In this document: piece by piece, positions 17,296-24,883 of the stretch | Layout of the letters: every line of letters starts with the position of its first letter | Numbering within the stretch: the stretch's first letter is position 1 | Origin: Planobispora longispora | GTDB lineage: Bacteria; Actinomycetota; Actinomycetes; Streptosporangiales; Streptosporangiaceae | Direction of reading: 5' to 3' | DNA length: 45,675 nt | Assembly: GCF_016863135.1 (NCBI RefSeq) | Contig: NZ_BOOH01000061.1 | Span: 1 to 45,675 of the forward strand | Translations under genes and position numbers: made by a program | Notes under the pieces: generated by a model | The model's input: only the letters and a program-made list of their open reading frames with translations | Told to the model about the DNA's origin: nothing | Databases searched by the model: none

Positions 17296-17901
17296 GTGGG
17301 TCCGGTCCCTGCGACAGACACGGAAACTCTGGAGCAGCGGAGCGCACGGTTCGAGCGGGATGTGATGCCCTATCTCGAGCAGCTCTACTCCGCCGCGCTC
17401 CGGATGACCCGGAACCCGGCGGACGCCGAAGACCTCCTCCAGGAGACCTTCGCCAAGGCGTTCGGGTCCTTCCACCAGTTCCAGGAGGGCACGAACCTCA
17501 AGGCCTGGCTTTACCGCATCCTCACCAACACTTTCATCAACAATTACCGCAAGAAGCAGCGGGAGCCCAAGCAGGCGGGCACGGAGGAGATCGAGGACTG
17601 GCAGCTCGCCAGGGCCGAGTCCCACACCTCGACCGGGCTGAAGTCCGCCGAGATCGAGGCGCTGGAACACCTCCCCGACAGCGACGTCAAGGACGCGCTC
17701 GCCGCGCTCCCCGAGGAGTTCCGCATCGCGGTCTATCTCGCCGACGTCGAGGGCTTCCCCTACAAGGAGATCGCCGAGATCATGGGGACCCCCATCGGGA
17801 CCGTGATGTCGCGACTGCACCGCGGCCGCCGTCAGCTGCGGACGCAGCTGGAGGACTACGCCCGTGACCGTGGCCTGATCCCGGCGGAGGATGCGAAGTG
17901 A
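17296..17901 (+). CDS. sigR: RNA polymerase sigma factor SigR (thiol-oxidative stress)
   Basis: This 201-residue ECF sigma factor has region 2 ([20 protein letters not shown]) and region 4 ([20 protein letters not shown] through [15 protein letters not shown]). Sequence and the adjacent RsrA identify it as the SigR/SigH redox factor that controls thioredoxin, mycothiol and protein-quality genes. GTG at 17296 ([14 protein letters not shown]) matches the known SigR N-terminus. The frame stays open upstream, and an in-frame ATG at 17179 with GGGAGG 11 bases before it would add 39 residues, recalling the unstable long isoform of S. coelicolor. A SigR-type promoter upstream implies autoregulation. 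Confidence 0.93.
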   Translation: MGPVPATDTETLEQRSARFERDVMPYLEQLYSAALRMTRNPADAEDLLQETFAKAFGSFHQFQEGTNLKAWLYRILTNTFINNYRKKQREPKQAGTEEIEDWQLARAESHTSTGLKSAEIEALEHLPDSDVKDALAALPEEFRIAVYLADVEGFPYKEIAEIMGTPIGTVMSRLHRGRRQLRTQLEDYARDRGLIPAEDAK

Positions 17902-17968
17902 GCGGGCGATCCGGCACGCACCGCGGGCTCGCGCAGGCGAGCCCCGAGCTCTTGGGCGAGGTGATCGT

Positions 17969-18235
17969 ATGAGCTGTGGAGACCCCCACGACACGGACTG
18001 TCGCGAGGTTCTGGATAAGGTCTACGCCTACCTCGACGGAGAGCTCGACGAGGGCAACTGCGTCGACATACGGCATCACCTGGACGAATGCAGCCCCTGC
18101 CTGAAGGAGTACGGCCTGGAGCAGGTCGTCAAGCAGCTGGTGGCCAAGCACTGCGGCTGCGACCCGGTCCCCGACGATCTGCGTGCCAAGATCCTGAACA
18201 GGATCGACCAGGTGCGCAGCGAGATGGCGACCTGA
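17969..18235 (+). CDS. rsrA: Zinc anti-sigma factor RsrA
   Basis: RsrA binds SigR in reducing conditions and releases it when its cysteines form disulphides. This 88-residue protein has Cys3, Cys11, Cys31, His37, Cys41 and Cys44, the same numbering as the S. coelicolor protein, plus Cys62 and Cys64 (HCGC) where that protein has adjacent cysteines. Zinc ligands are expected to be Cys11, His37, Cys41 and Cys44. ATG at 17969 has a GAGG 8 bases upstream. It follows sigR by 67 bp in the same operon. Confidence 0.93.
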   Translation: MSCGDPHDTDCREVLDKVYAYLDGELDEGNCVDIRHHLDECSPCLKEYGLEQVVKQLVAKHCGCDPVPDDLRAKILNRIDQVRSEMAT

Positions 18236-18309
18236 GCTCCTAGGATCGTTCCCGTACGGCGACCGCTCGGTCGCCGGTCGCAACGCCGCGACGAGAACGG
18301 GGGATCGGC

Positions 18310-19254
18310 ATGCGGGTGCTCGTCACCGGGGGAGCCGGGTTCATCGGGTCCACGCTGGTGGACCGGTTGCTTCAGGACGGCCACGAGGTCATGGCCGTGG
18401 ACGACCTGTCCTCGGGGAGCCGGGACAACCTCGCCCTCGCGGCGCGCAGCCCGCGCTTCGTCCTGCACGAGACGGACATCCGCGACCCCGCTCTGATCGG
18501 CCTGGCCGCGGAGTGGCGGCCGGAGGTCGTCTGCCACCTCGCCGCGCAGATCAGCGTGCGCAAGAGCGTGGCCGACCCGGTCCACGACGCCCGGCTCAAC
18601 GTGGAGGGCACGGCCTCGGTCCTGACCGCCGCCCAGCGCGGCGGCGCCCGCAAGGTCGTCTTCGCCTCCTCCGTCGCCGTGTACGGCAGGCCCGAGGTCA
18701 TCCCCGTCCCCCGGGGCGCGGCCACCGACCCGCGCTCGCCGTACGCCGCCTCGAAGCTGAGTGGGGAGATCTATCTGGCGACCTTCAAGGCGCTCTACGG
18801 CATCGACTACACCACGCTCGTGCTCTCCAACGTCTACGGCCCGCGCCAGTCGCCCGAGGGCGAGGCCGGGGTGGTGGCCATCTTCACCGACGGGCTGCTC
18901 AACGGCACCCCCACCGTGGTGTACGGCGAGGGCGCGCAGACCCGCGACTACGTCTTCGTCGACGACGTGGTGGACGGCTTCGCCCGCGCCTGCGGCGACG
19001 CGGGCAACGGGGGCCGGTTCAACCTGGGGACCGGGGTGGAGACGACGGACCGGGAGCTGCACACCCTCGTCGCGCAGGCCGCGGGGGCGCCCGACGAGCC
19101 GGGCGGCGCCCCGGCGCGCCTGGGCGACCTGCCCGCGATGGCGGTCGACCCGGCCCCCGCCCTGGAGGCGCTGGACTGGCGGCCCCGGACGGACCTGGCC
19201 ACGGGGCTGAAGGCGACCGTCGAGTGGGCCAGGGCCCGGCTGAACTCCCTGTAG
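18310..19254 (+). CDS. NAD-dependent epimerase/dehydratase (GalE-like)
   Basis: The 314-residue protein is an extended short-chain dehydrogenase acting on nucleotide sugars: GGAGFIGS dinucleotide site, catalytic YAASK and SNVYGPRQ substrate-loop motif, as in UDP-glucose 4-epimerases and related dehydratases. ATG at 18310 follows GGGGGA by 5 bases. It lies 74 bp after rsrA on the same strand. The exact sugar cannot be assigned; galactose interconversion or a cell-wall sugar are both possible. Confidence 0.85.
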   Translation: MRVLVTGGAGFIGSTLVDRLLQDGHEVMAVDDLSSGSRDNLALAARSPRFVLHETDIRDPALIGLAAEWRPEVVCHLAAQISVRKSVADPVHDARLNVEGTASVLTAAQRGGARKVVFASSVAVYGRPEVIPVPRGAATDPRSPYAASKLSGEIYLATFKALYGIDYTTLVLSNVYGPRQSPEGEAGVVAIFTDGLLNGTPTVVYGEGAQTRDYVFVDDVVDGFARACGDAGNGGRFNLGTGVETTDRELHTLVAQAAGAPDEPGGAPARLGDLPAMAVDPAPALEALDWRPRTDLATGLKATVEWARARLNSL

Positions 19255-19415
19255 GGTCTCCGCCCGGCTCCCTCCCGGGGCGCCGCTCGCCCGGCCGCCC
19301 CCGGGCGCACTCGGAGTGCTCACTTGATTACACTTTGCTTGCGATTAGTGGTCTGTCCTCCTGATCCGGGTGTGCTTCTGTAGCCTGAGAGGCGAAACCG
19401 ACGTGGAGGCAGCAC

Positions 19416-19466
19416 ATGTTGAAGGAAAAGGCAGGCCGGGTCCACGCCGGGATCTCCTGGACATGA
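19416..19466 (+). CDS. Possible 16-residue leader peptide before the HD-GYP gene
   Basis: ATG at 19416 is preceded by GGAGG at a 6-base distance, a far better site than that of the next large gene. The peptide is MLKEKAGRVHAGISWT. Its TGA overlaps another ATG (ATGA at 19463) that opens a 6-codon frame ending TAG at 19483, 9 bases before the HD-GYP start. This chain of overlapping mini-ORFs suggests translational coupling or attenuation. A short peptide with a function of its own is also possible. Confidence 0.45.
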   Translation: MLKEKAGRVHAGISWT

Positions 19467-19492
19467 GCACCGCCGCCCCATAGACCCTCTAG

Positions 19493-20845
19493 GTGGTCGC
19501 TTTGCGTGGACTGCCATGGTTTGCCAAGGTCTACCTTGTCGCCGTGATCGGGGCCGCCCTCGGGCTGCTCGGGCACGGCGTGGTCAGTGGCCGCTTCGCG
19601 CCTCTGGACTGGTCCACGCTGCTGGTCCTGGCGCTGCTGTTCCTGGTGTGCGAGTCGATGCCGACGCTGCTGAGCGTCCGGCAGGCCGCGGTCTCGGTCA
19701 GCTTCTCGGCCGCGCTCGCCGCGGTGGTCCTCCTCGGCGCCGACGGCGCCGCGCTGGTCGGGATGACGGCGATGCTGAGCGTGCATCCGGGTCTCTCGCC
19801 GGTGAAGCGGCTGTTCAACGGCTCCCAGTTCGCCATCTGCGGCTACGCCGCCGGCGGGGTCTACCAGTGGCTGGGCGGCACTCCCCACGTCCCCGACGTC
19901 GCCGGCTTCGACGACCTGATCCTGCCGTTCGCGGGCGCGGCGGCGGTGTTCGTGCCGCTCAACTTCGCCCTGATCGCGGTCATCCTCGTCGCGACCGGCC
20001 AGGCCGACCAGGTGCCGCTGCGCGGGCTGGCCCAGTTCATGGTCTCCTACCTGGGATACGCCACGTTCGGGCTGCTGATCGCCGGGCTCTGGGCGACGGT
20101 CAGCTCGATCTCCGCGGTGCTGGTGCTGATCCCGCTGTTCGTCGCCCGCTGGGCCTTCGGCCAGTACCTCGCGCAGCAGCGTTCCTACGACGCCACGATC
20201 GCCGCGCTCTGCCAGGCGGTGGAGACCAAGGACTACTACACCCGGGGCCACTGCACCCGCGTGTCCCAGGCCTCCGGCATGATCGCCGAGGAGATCGGGA
20301 TGGGGCCGGAGCGCCTGCGGGCGATCCGCTACGCCGGGATGCTCCACGACGTGGGCAAGCTGGGCGTGCCGACCAAGGTGCTGCAGAAGGAGGGGCCGCT
20401 CACCGAGGAGGAGTTCGCGGCGATCCAGCTGCACCCGATGCGCGGGCTGGAGATCGTCCGCGGCATCGACTTCCTGGACGAGGCGTTCGCCGGGATCATG
20501 CACCATCACGAGCGCGTCGACGGCAAGGGCTACCCGATGGGGCTGGCCGGTGACGAGATCCCGGAGTTCGCCCGGATCATCGCGGTGGCCGACGCCTTCG
20601 ACGCGATGACCTCCGACCGCTCCTACCGCAACGCCCGCCCGATCGAGGTCGCCACGGCCGAGCTGCGCAAGGGCGCGGGCACCCAGTTCGACCCGGTCAT
20701 GGTCAGCGCGTTCGTCAAGGCCCTGGAGCGCGACGGCTGGGAGCCGCCCCGCAAGGTCGTCCCGCCGCCGGCGGACGACGCCGAGACCACCATCAAGGAC
20801 CACGACGACCCGACCATGCCCATCCAGGTGGTGGCGGAGCGGTGA
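19493..20845 (+). CDS. Membrane HD-GYP domain phosphodiesterase
   Basis: The 450-residue protein has a hydrophobic N-terminal half (about residues 10-210, several membrane helices) and a C-terminal HD-GYP domain. Metal and substrate motifs are intact: GHCTRVS, MLHDVGKLG, LHPMRG, HHHERVDGKGYP and ADAFDAMTSDR. HD-GYP proteins degrade cyclic di-GMP, so a signalling role at the membrane is likely; other cyclic dinucleotides are possible. The start is uncertain: GTG 19493 has no clear site, while TTG at 19502 has AGGTGG 6 bases upstream. A second, degenerate HD protein follows. Confidence 0.88.
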   Translation: MVALRGLPWFAKVYLVAVIGAALGLLGHGVVSGRFAPLDWSTLLVLALLFLVCESMPTLLSVRQAAVSVSFSAALAAVVLLGADGAALVGMTAMLSVHPGLSPVKRLFNGSQFAICGYAAGGVYQWLGGTPHVPDVAGFDDLILPFAGAAAVFVPLNFALIAVILVATGQADQVPLRGLAQFMVSYLGYATFGLLIAGLWATVSSISAVLVLIPLFVARWAFGQYLAQQRSYDATIAALCQAVETKDYYTRGHCTRVSQASGMIAEEIGMGPERLRAIRYAGMLHDVGKLGVPTKVLQKEGPLTEEEFAAIQLHPMRGLEIVRGIDFLDEAFAGIMHHHERVDGKGYPMGLAGDEIPEFARIIAVADAFDAMTSDRSYRNARPIEVATAELRKGAGTQFDPVMVSAFVKALERDGWEPPRKVVPPPADDAETTIKDHDDPTMPIQVVAER

Positions 20846-20900
20846 GCCGGCGGGCGAGTGGAGCGAGCGAGAAGGCGGACGCGGTCGTGGGCGGTGGGCG

Positions 20901-22169
20901 GTGACCGTGACGGCCGTGCGGAGCCCGCGTGCCTTCCAGCGGCTCGACTCCGGGCAGCTCCTGCTCATCGCCGTGGCGGGTCTGATGACGGTGGCCGGGA
21001 TCGCGTACACCGCGGTGGCCGGGCTGGAGGATCCGGACTTCGCGATCGGGTTCGGCGCGTTGATCGCCGCCGGGGAGCTGGCCAGGCTGACCATGCCCGG
21101 CAACCGGGAGGTGGCGCCGATCGGGGCCGCCGCCGCGCTGGGCTACACGCTCCTGCTCGACATGGGCCGGGCCCCGGCGAACCATCCGGCGCTCCAGGTG
21201 GTCGCCGTGCTGGCGGTCGGCATGATCGCCGGGGCGTTGCCGCATCTGGCGGTGGGGCGTCCTCCGCAGCTGGACGCGATGGCCCGGAGGCTGGTCACCG
21301 GGGCGTTGCTGGCCTTCGCCTACCGGCCGCTGGCCGGTCCGCTGCGTGAGATGACCGAGGAGAACTGGACGCCCGTGCTGGGCGTGATGGCCGCGTTGAC
21401 CATGGTGACGCTCCACCTCGACGTGCTGCTGGCCTCGGTGCTCCGGGCGGAGCGGGTGCGGGCCGCGTTCAGTGTGGCCGTCCACGACGAGCTGCGGATG
21501 GCCGCTCCGCTGGGCGTGGCGGTGGCCGCCTCCGGCGTCCTGCTCGCGCTCGCCTCGCACAGCATGGACATGGCGGCGCTGCTGGTCTTCGCCGCGCCGC
21601 TGCTGGTCACGCAGGTCGCCTTCCGCAAGTACGCCGGGATCCGGGCCACCTACCTGCAGACGGTCCGGGCGCTGTCGCAGGTCACCGAGGTCGCCGGGTA
21701 CGTCGAGCCGGGCCATTCGCGGCGGGTGAGCCGCCTGGCGGTCGCCGTCGGCCGGGAGCTGGGGATGGCCGAGCCCGAGCTGCTGGAGCTGGAGTACGCC
21801 GCGCTCATGCACGACATCGGGCAGCTCTCGCTCCGCGACCCGATCCCCGGCGGCGCGACCGTGCACGTCGACGGCGAGCAGGCGCGGCGCATCGCCGAGC
21901 TGGGCGCCGAGGTGATCCGGCAGACGGGGGTCCTGGAGCGGGTGGCGGAGATCGTCCGCCGTCAGTGCGACCCCTGCGTGGAGATGCCTCCCCTGGCGAG
22001 CCGCATCATCAAGGTCGCCAACGCCTATGACGACCTGGTCGGCGGGTCCACCGACCGGGATCGGGCGGGGGCCGCCATGGAGCGGCTCCGCCTGGGGGTG
22101 GGCGGGGAGTTCGACCCCTCGGTGGTCGAGGCGACGACCCTGGTCGTCGGCCGCCTGACTCGTCACTGA
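20901..22169 (+). CDS. Membrane HD-domain protein, degenerate HD-GYP paralogue
   Basis: At 422 residues it has the same plan as its upstream neighbour: a multi-helix membrane half (about 15-245) followed by an HD domain. GHSRRVSRL and LMHDIGQLS are present, but the Lys of HDxGK is Gln, and the HH...DGxGYP element is missing, replaced by RRQCDPCVEMPP. It has probably lost full phosphodiesterase activity and may sense or bind a cyclic nucleotide or modulate its partner. It starts 55 bp after the HD-GYP gene, so the two form an operon that looks like a diverged duplication. Confidence 0.82.
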   Translation: MTVTAVRSPRAFQRLDSGQLLLIAVAGLMTVAGIAYTAVAGLEDPDFAIGFGALIAAGELARLTMPGNREVAPIGAAAALGYTLLLDMGRAPANHPALQVVAVLAVGMIAGALPHLAVGRPPQLDAMARRLVTGALLAFAYRPLAGPLREMTEENWTPVLGVMAALTMVTLHLDVLLASVLRAERVRAAFSVAVHDELRMAAPLGVAVAASGVLLALASHSMDMAALLVFAAPLLVTQVAFRKYAGIRATYLQTVRALSQVTEVAGYVEPGHSRRVSRLAVAVGRELGMAEPELLELEYAALMHDIGQLSLRDPIPGGATVHVDGEQARRIAELGAEVIRQTGVLERVAEIVRRQCDPCVEMPPLASRIIKVANAYDDLVGGSTDRDRAGAAMERLRLGVGGEFDPSVVEATTLVVGRLTRH

Positions 22170-22308
22170 CCGCGCCGCCGGGCGCGCCTTCCGTCCAGGG
22201 CTGTTGTGGGTTTCCTACAGATCGTCTTGCCGTGATCGGTGGTTTAGGGCGAAAGGCTGTGCCGAGATCCCGGTCATATGGTGGAGCGGTCGAAAGGGGG
22301 TCCAGCAC

Positions 22309-23673
22309 GTGTTCGATTCCGTTCTGGTCGCAAACCGAGGCGAGATCGCCCGGCGAATCATCCGCACGGTCCGGCGCATGGGGCTGCGGGCCATCGCGGT
22401 GTACTCCGAGGCCGACGCCGACCTGCCGTTCGTGAAGGAGGCCGACGAGGCGGTCCTGCTGGGACCCGCCAACCCGGCGCAGAGCTACCTCGACGCGGAG
22501 CGGGTCCTCCGGGCGGCCCGGGAGACGGGCGCGCAGGCGATCCACCCGGGCTACGGCTTCTTCTCGGAGAACGCCGGGTTCGCGCGCGCCGTGATCGAGG
22601 CGGGGCTCGTCTGGATCGGCCCCTCGCCCGAGGCGATCGAGCGGATGGGCGACAAGATCAACGCCCGGAACCTGATGGAGGCCGCGGGCGTGCCGGTCGC
22701 GGCCGGGACGCGCGAGCCGGTCACCGACCTGGAGAAGGCGGCGGCGGCCGCGGCCGAGATGGGCTACCCGGTCATGGTGAAGACGGCCGGCGGGGGCGGC
22801 GGCATCGGCATGGGCGTCGCCCGCGACGAGGCCGAGCTGACCAAGGCGTTCGAGACGGCCTCGCGGGCCGCGGCCAGGTTCGGAAGCGCGGGAGGGGACG
22901 GTTCCGCAGGGGCGGCCGAGGGACCGGCGATCCTGCTCGAGCGTTACATCGAGCGGGCCCGCCACGTCGAGGTGCAGATCCTCGGCCTGGCGGACGGCAC
23001 GGTCGTGGCGCTGGGCGAGCGCGACTGCTCGGTGCAGCGCCGCCACCAGAAGGTCGTGGAGGAGTCGCCGTCGCCCGGCATCAGCCCGGAGCTGCGCGAG
23101 CGCATGCTGGCGGCGGCCGTGCGGGCGGGGGAGGCGGTGGGATACCTCGGGGCCGGCACCGTGGAGTGCCTCGTCGACGCCGACGAGCAGGACTTCGTCT
23201 TCCTGGAGATGAACACCCGGCTCCAGGTGGAGCACCCGGTCACCGAGCTGGTCACCGGGGTGGACCTGGTGGAGCAGCAGCTGCGCGTCGCGGCGGGGGA
23301 GAAGACCGTCGTCCCGGCGGAGGTGACGGGCCACGCGATCGAGTTCCGGGTCTACGCGGAGGACCCCAAGCGGTTCTTCCCGGGGCCGGGGAAGATCGAC
23401 GTGTGGGAGGAGCCGTCCGGTGAGGGCGTGCGGGTCGACTCCGGCTACGCCGGTGGTAACACGGTCACGCCGTTCTACGATCCGCTGATGGCCAAGCTGT
23501 GCGTGTACGGCCGGACCCGTGCCGAGGCTCTGGAGCGCGCCCGGGAGGCCGTGGCGGGTTTCCGGATCGAGGGACCGAAGAACAATCTCCCGTTCTGCGT
23601 GGAGCTGCTGGACCGTATCGAGTTCGTCAACGGTGACTACGACACGGGGCTGGTGGCGCGCATGCGCGCCTGA
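22309..23673 (+). CDS. accC: Acetyl-CoA carboxylase, biotin carboxylase subunit
   Basis: The 454-residue enzyme is an ATP-grasp biotin carboxylase. It begins VFDSVLVANRGEIARRIIRT and has KTAGGGGGIGMG, the catalytic EMNTRLQVEHPVTE segment and HAIEFRVYAEDP. It carboxylates carrier-bound biotin. Unlike long actinobacterial alpha chains it has no fused biotin domain; a separate carrier is encoded next. A short Gly/Ser/Ala-rich insertion (around residue 190) is lineage-specific. GTG at 22309 is supported by AAAGGGGG upstream. No carboxyltransferase gene is in the window. Confidence 0.93.
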   Translation: MFDSVLVANRGEIARRIIRTVRRMGLRAIAVYSEADADLPFVKEADEAVLLGPANPAQSYLDAERVLRAARETGAQAIHPGYGFFSENAGFARAVIEAGLVWIGPSPEAIERMGDKINARNLMEAAGVPVAAGTREPVTDLEKAAAAAAEMGYPVMVKTAGGGGGIGMGVARDEAELTKAFETASRAAARFGSAGGDGSAGAAEGPAILLERYIERARHVEVQILGLADGTVVALGERDCSVQRRHQKVVEESPSPGISPELRERMLAAAVRAGEAVGYLGAGTVECLVDADEQDFVFLEMNTRLQVEHPVTELVTGVDLVEQQLRVAAGEKTVVPAEVTGHAIEFRVYAEDPKRFFPGPGKIDVWEEPSGEGVRVDSGYAGGNTVTPFYDPLMAKLCVYGRTRAEALERAREAVAGFRIEGPKNNLPFCVELLDRIEFVNGDYDTGLVARMRA

Positions 23674-23781
23674 ACGGGCAGTTGAATGGCAGGCGGACGG
23701 CAGCGGCGAAGTGTGACGTACGACCGGCGGAGATCCGCGCGGGCGTGATCGGTGGCAGGCGAGTAGTGATGGGAGTTCCCG

Positions 23782-23994
23782 GTGGCTGAAGTACGCGCGG
23801 AGATGGTGGCGAACGTCTGGAAGGTCCTCGTCGCCGAGGGCGACAGCGTGGAGGACGGCGACACGCTGGTCATCCTCGAATCCATGAAGATGGAGATCCC
23901 GGTGCTCGCCGAGGACGACGGTGTGGTGGCCCAGCTGAAGGTCGCCGAGGGCGATGTCATCCAGGAGGGCGACCTCATCGCCGTCATCGAGTGA
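23782..23994 (+). CDS. Minimal biotin carboxyl carrier protein
   Basis: This 70-residue protein consists only of a biotinyl domain. The biotin-accepting Lys36 is in ESMKMEIP. It lacks the N-terminal extension of ordinary AccB (about 150 residues). It would be biotinylated by the host biotin ligase and carry CO2 from the adjacent biotin carboxylase. Similar stand-alone carriers are known in actinobacteria. The GTG start is 108 bp after the end of accC; the GGGAG before it is a plausible ribosome-binding site. Confidence 0.9.
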   Translation: MAEVRAEMVANVWKVLVAEGDSVEDGDTLVILESMKMEIPVLAEDDGVVAQLKVAEGDVIQEGDLIAVIE

Positions 23995-24053
23995 CCCCGC
24001 GCCGAACCGGCGCCGTCTCGGGGCGGGCCGGGTCCGGAGGAGAAACGGGCGGG

Positions 24054-24446
24054 TCAGCGGGTGAGACGGGCCAGGAAGCGCTCGCGGTCGACGACGACGC
24101 GTTCGATCGTGCCGGTCGCGACGGTGGCCCGCCGGTCCCGGGCGGTGAAGGCGAAGACCAGGCGGCGGCCGTCCACCTCGGTGAGCTCCGTGGAGATCTC
24201 GACGTGCGCGCCGACCGGGCTGGCCGCCAGGTGCTCCAGCGCGACCCTGGTGCCGACGGACGTCTCGCCGGGGGCCAGGGCCTCCGCGACGGCCTGGACG
24301 GTGGCCTGTTCGGCGAGGGCGAGCAGGCGGGGCGTGCCCAGCACGGGGACGTCCCCGCTGCCGACCTTCACCGCGGTGTCCTCTGTCTCGACCATGATGA
24401 GGATCCGGGCGTGCAGACCGGGCGCGAGCGTCATGCGTGTCAGCAT
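24054..24446 (-). CDS. FlK-like hotdog thioesterase
   Basis: The 130-residue protein resembles fluoroacetyl-CoA thioesterase FlK in the stretch LGTPRLLALAEQATVQAVAE and SVGTRVALEHLAASPVGAHV, with conserved Thr, Glu and His positions of that active site. Most such proteins do not act on fluorinated substrates, so a housekeeping acyl-CoA role is more likely. ATG at 24446 has GGGAAG 5 bases upstream. Its start lies only 11 bases from that of the divergent bsaP-like gene, and the gene converges on the biotin carrier gene. Confidence 0.78.
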   Translation of the reverse strand: MLTRMTLAPGLHARILIMVETEDTAVKVGSGDVPVLGTPRLLALAEQATVQAVAEALAPGETSVGTRVALEHLAASPVGAHVEISTELTEVDGRRLVFAFTARDRRATVATGTIERVVVDRERFLARLTR

Positions 24447-24457
24447 AGGGTCTTCCC

Positions 24458-24640
24458 GTGACCTCCTACTGCGATCACTGCGGTCGCCCCGCCGGCGAGG
24501 GCGACCACGCGGCCTGCCTCGCCGCGCGGGCGATGGAGCCGCCGCGCCACTGCGCCCGCTGCGCCCGCCGGATGGTGGTACAGGTGACACCGCTGGGCTG
24601 GTCCGCCCGGTGCGTGGAACACGGCACGATGAGCGGCTGA
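24458..24640 (+). CDS. bsaP: Probable biotin synthase auxiliary protein BsaP
   Basis: This 60-residue cysteine-rich protein has YCDHCG at the start, a central HAACLAAR, and [17 protein letters not shown] followed by ARCVEHG. The [21 protein letters not shown] pattern is what I recall for BsaP, the small actinobacterial protein that biotin synthase needs to turn dethiobiotin into biotin. The cysteines may bind a metal or Fe-S cluster. It is usually next to bioB; here bioB is about 12 kb away and the neighbours are a biotin carboxylase and a biotin carrier. The GTG start has almost no leader. The family call rests on recalled motifs. Confidence 0.62.
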   Translation: MTSYCDHCGRPAGEGDHAACLAARAMEPPRHCARCARRMVVQVTPLGWSARCVEHGTMSG

Positions 24641-24714
24641 TCGCGGGTACGGTCGAAGGGGAGACGGGGGCGGTGATGTCCGGCGGGGGCGAGCGCTCCA
24701 CCGCCGCGAACCAT

Positions 24715-24743
24715 ACAAAATCAGCCAAAGTTTCAGATTTTGT
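24715..24743. promoter_or_regulatory. AT-rich inverted repeat
   Basis: ACAAAATC (24715-24722) and GATTTTGT (24736-24743) are perfect 8-base inverted repeats around a 13-base spacer, in a pocket of conspicuously low GC. It lies 75 bases after the bsaP-like stop and 141 bases before the kinase start, so it may be an operator or promoter element of the kinase gene. It is too AT-rich for a normal terminator here. Confidence 0.45.
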
Positions 24744-24883
24744 GTCATGCTGCCGCTCGTCCCCAGATTGCGGGCCGCGCGACGCGCAGGGCTTCGTTAT
24801 GGCCCCGTGACGCCGTTGCGATACAAATCCGCTTTGTTGGAGAACCCTGGGGTGGGAGTGGAGAGGGTTACGGGGGAATAGTC

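Noticed and set aside
19348-19359. DasR operator (dre) candidate near AGTGGTCTGTCC
   Set aside because: Only one half-site resembles the palindromic dre consensus; the other half is absent.
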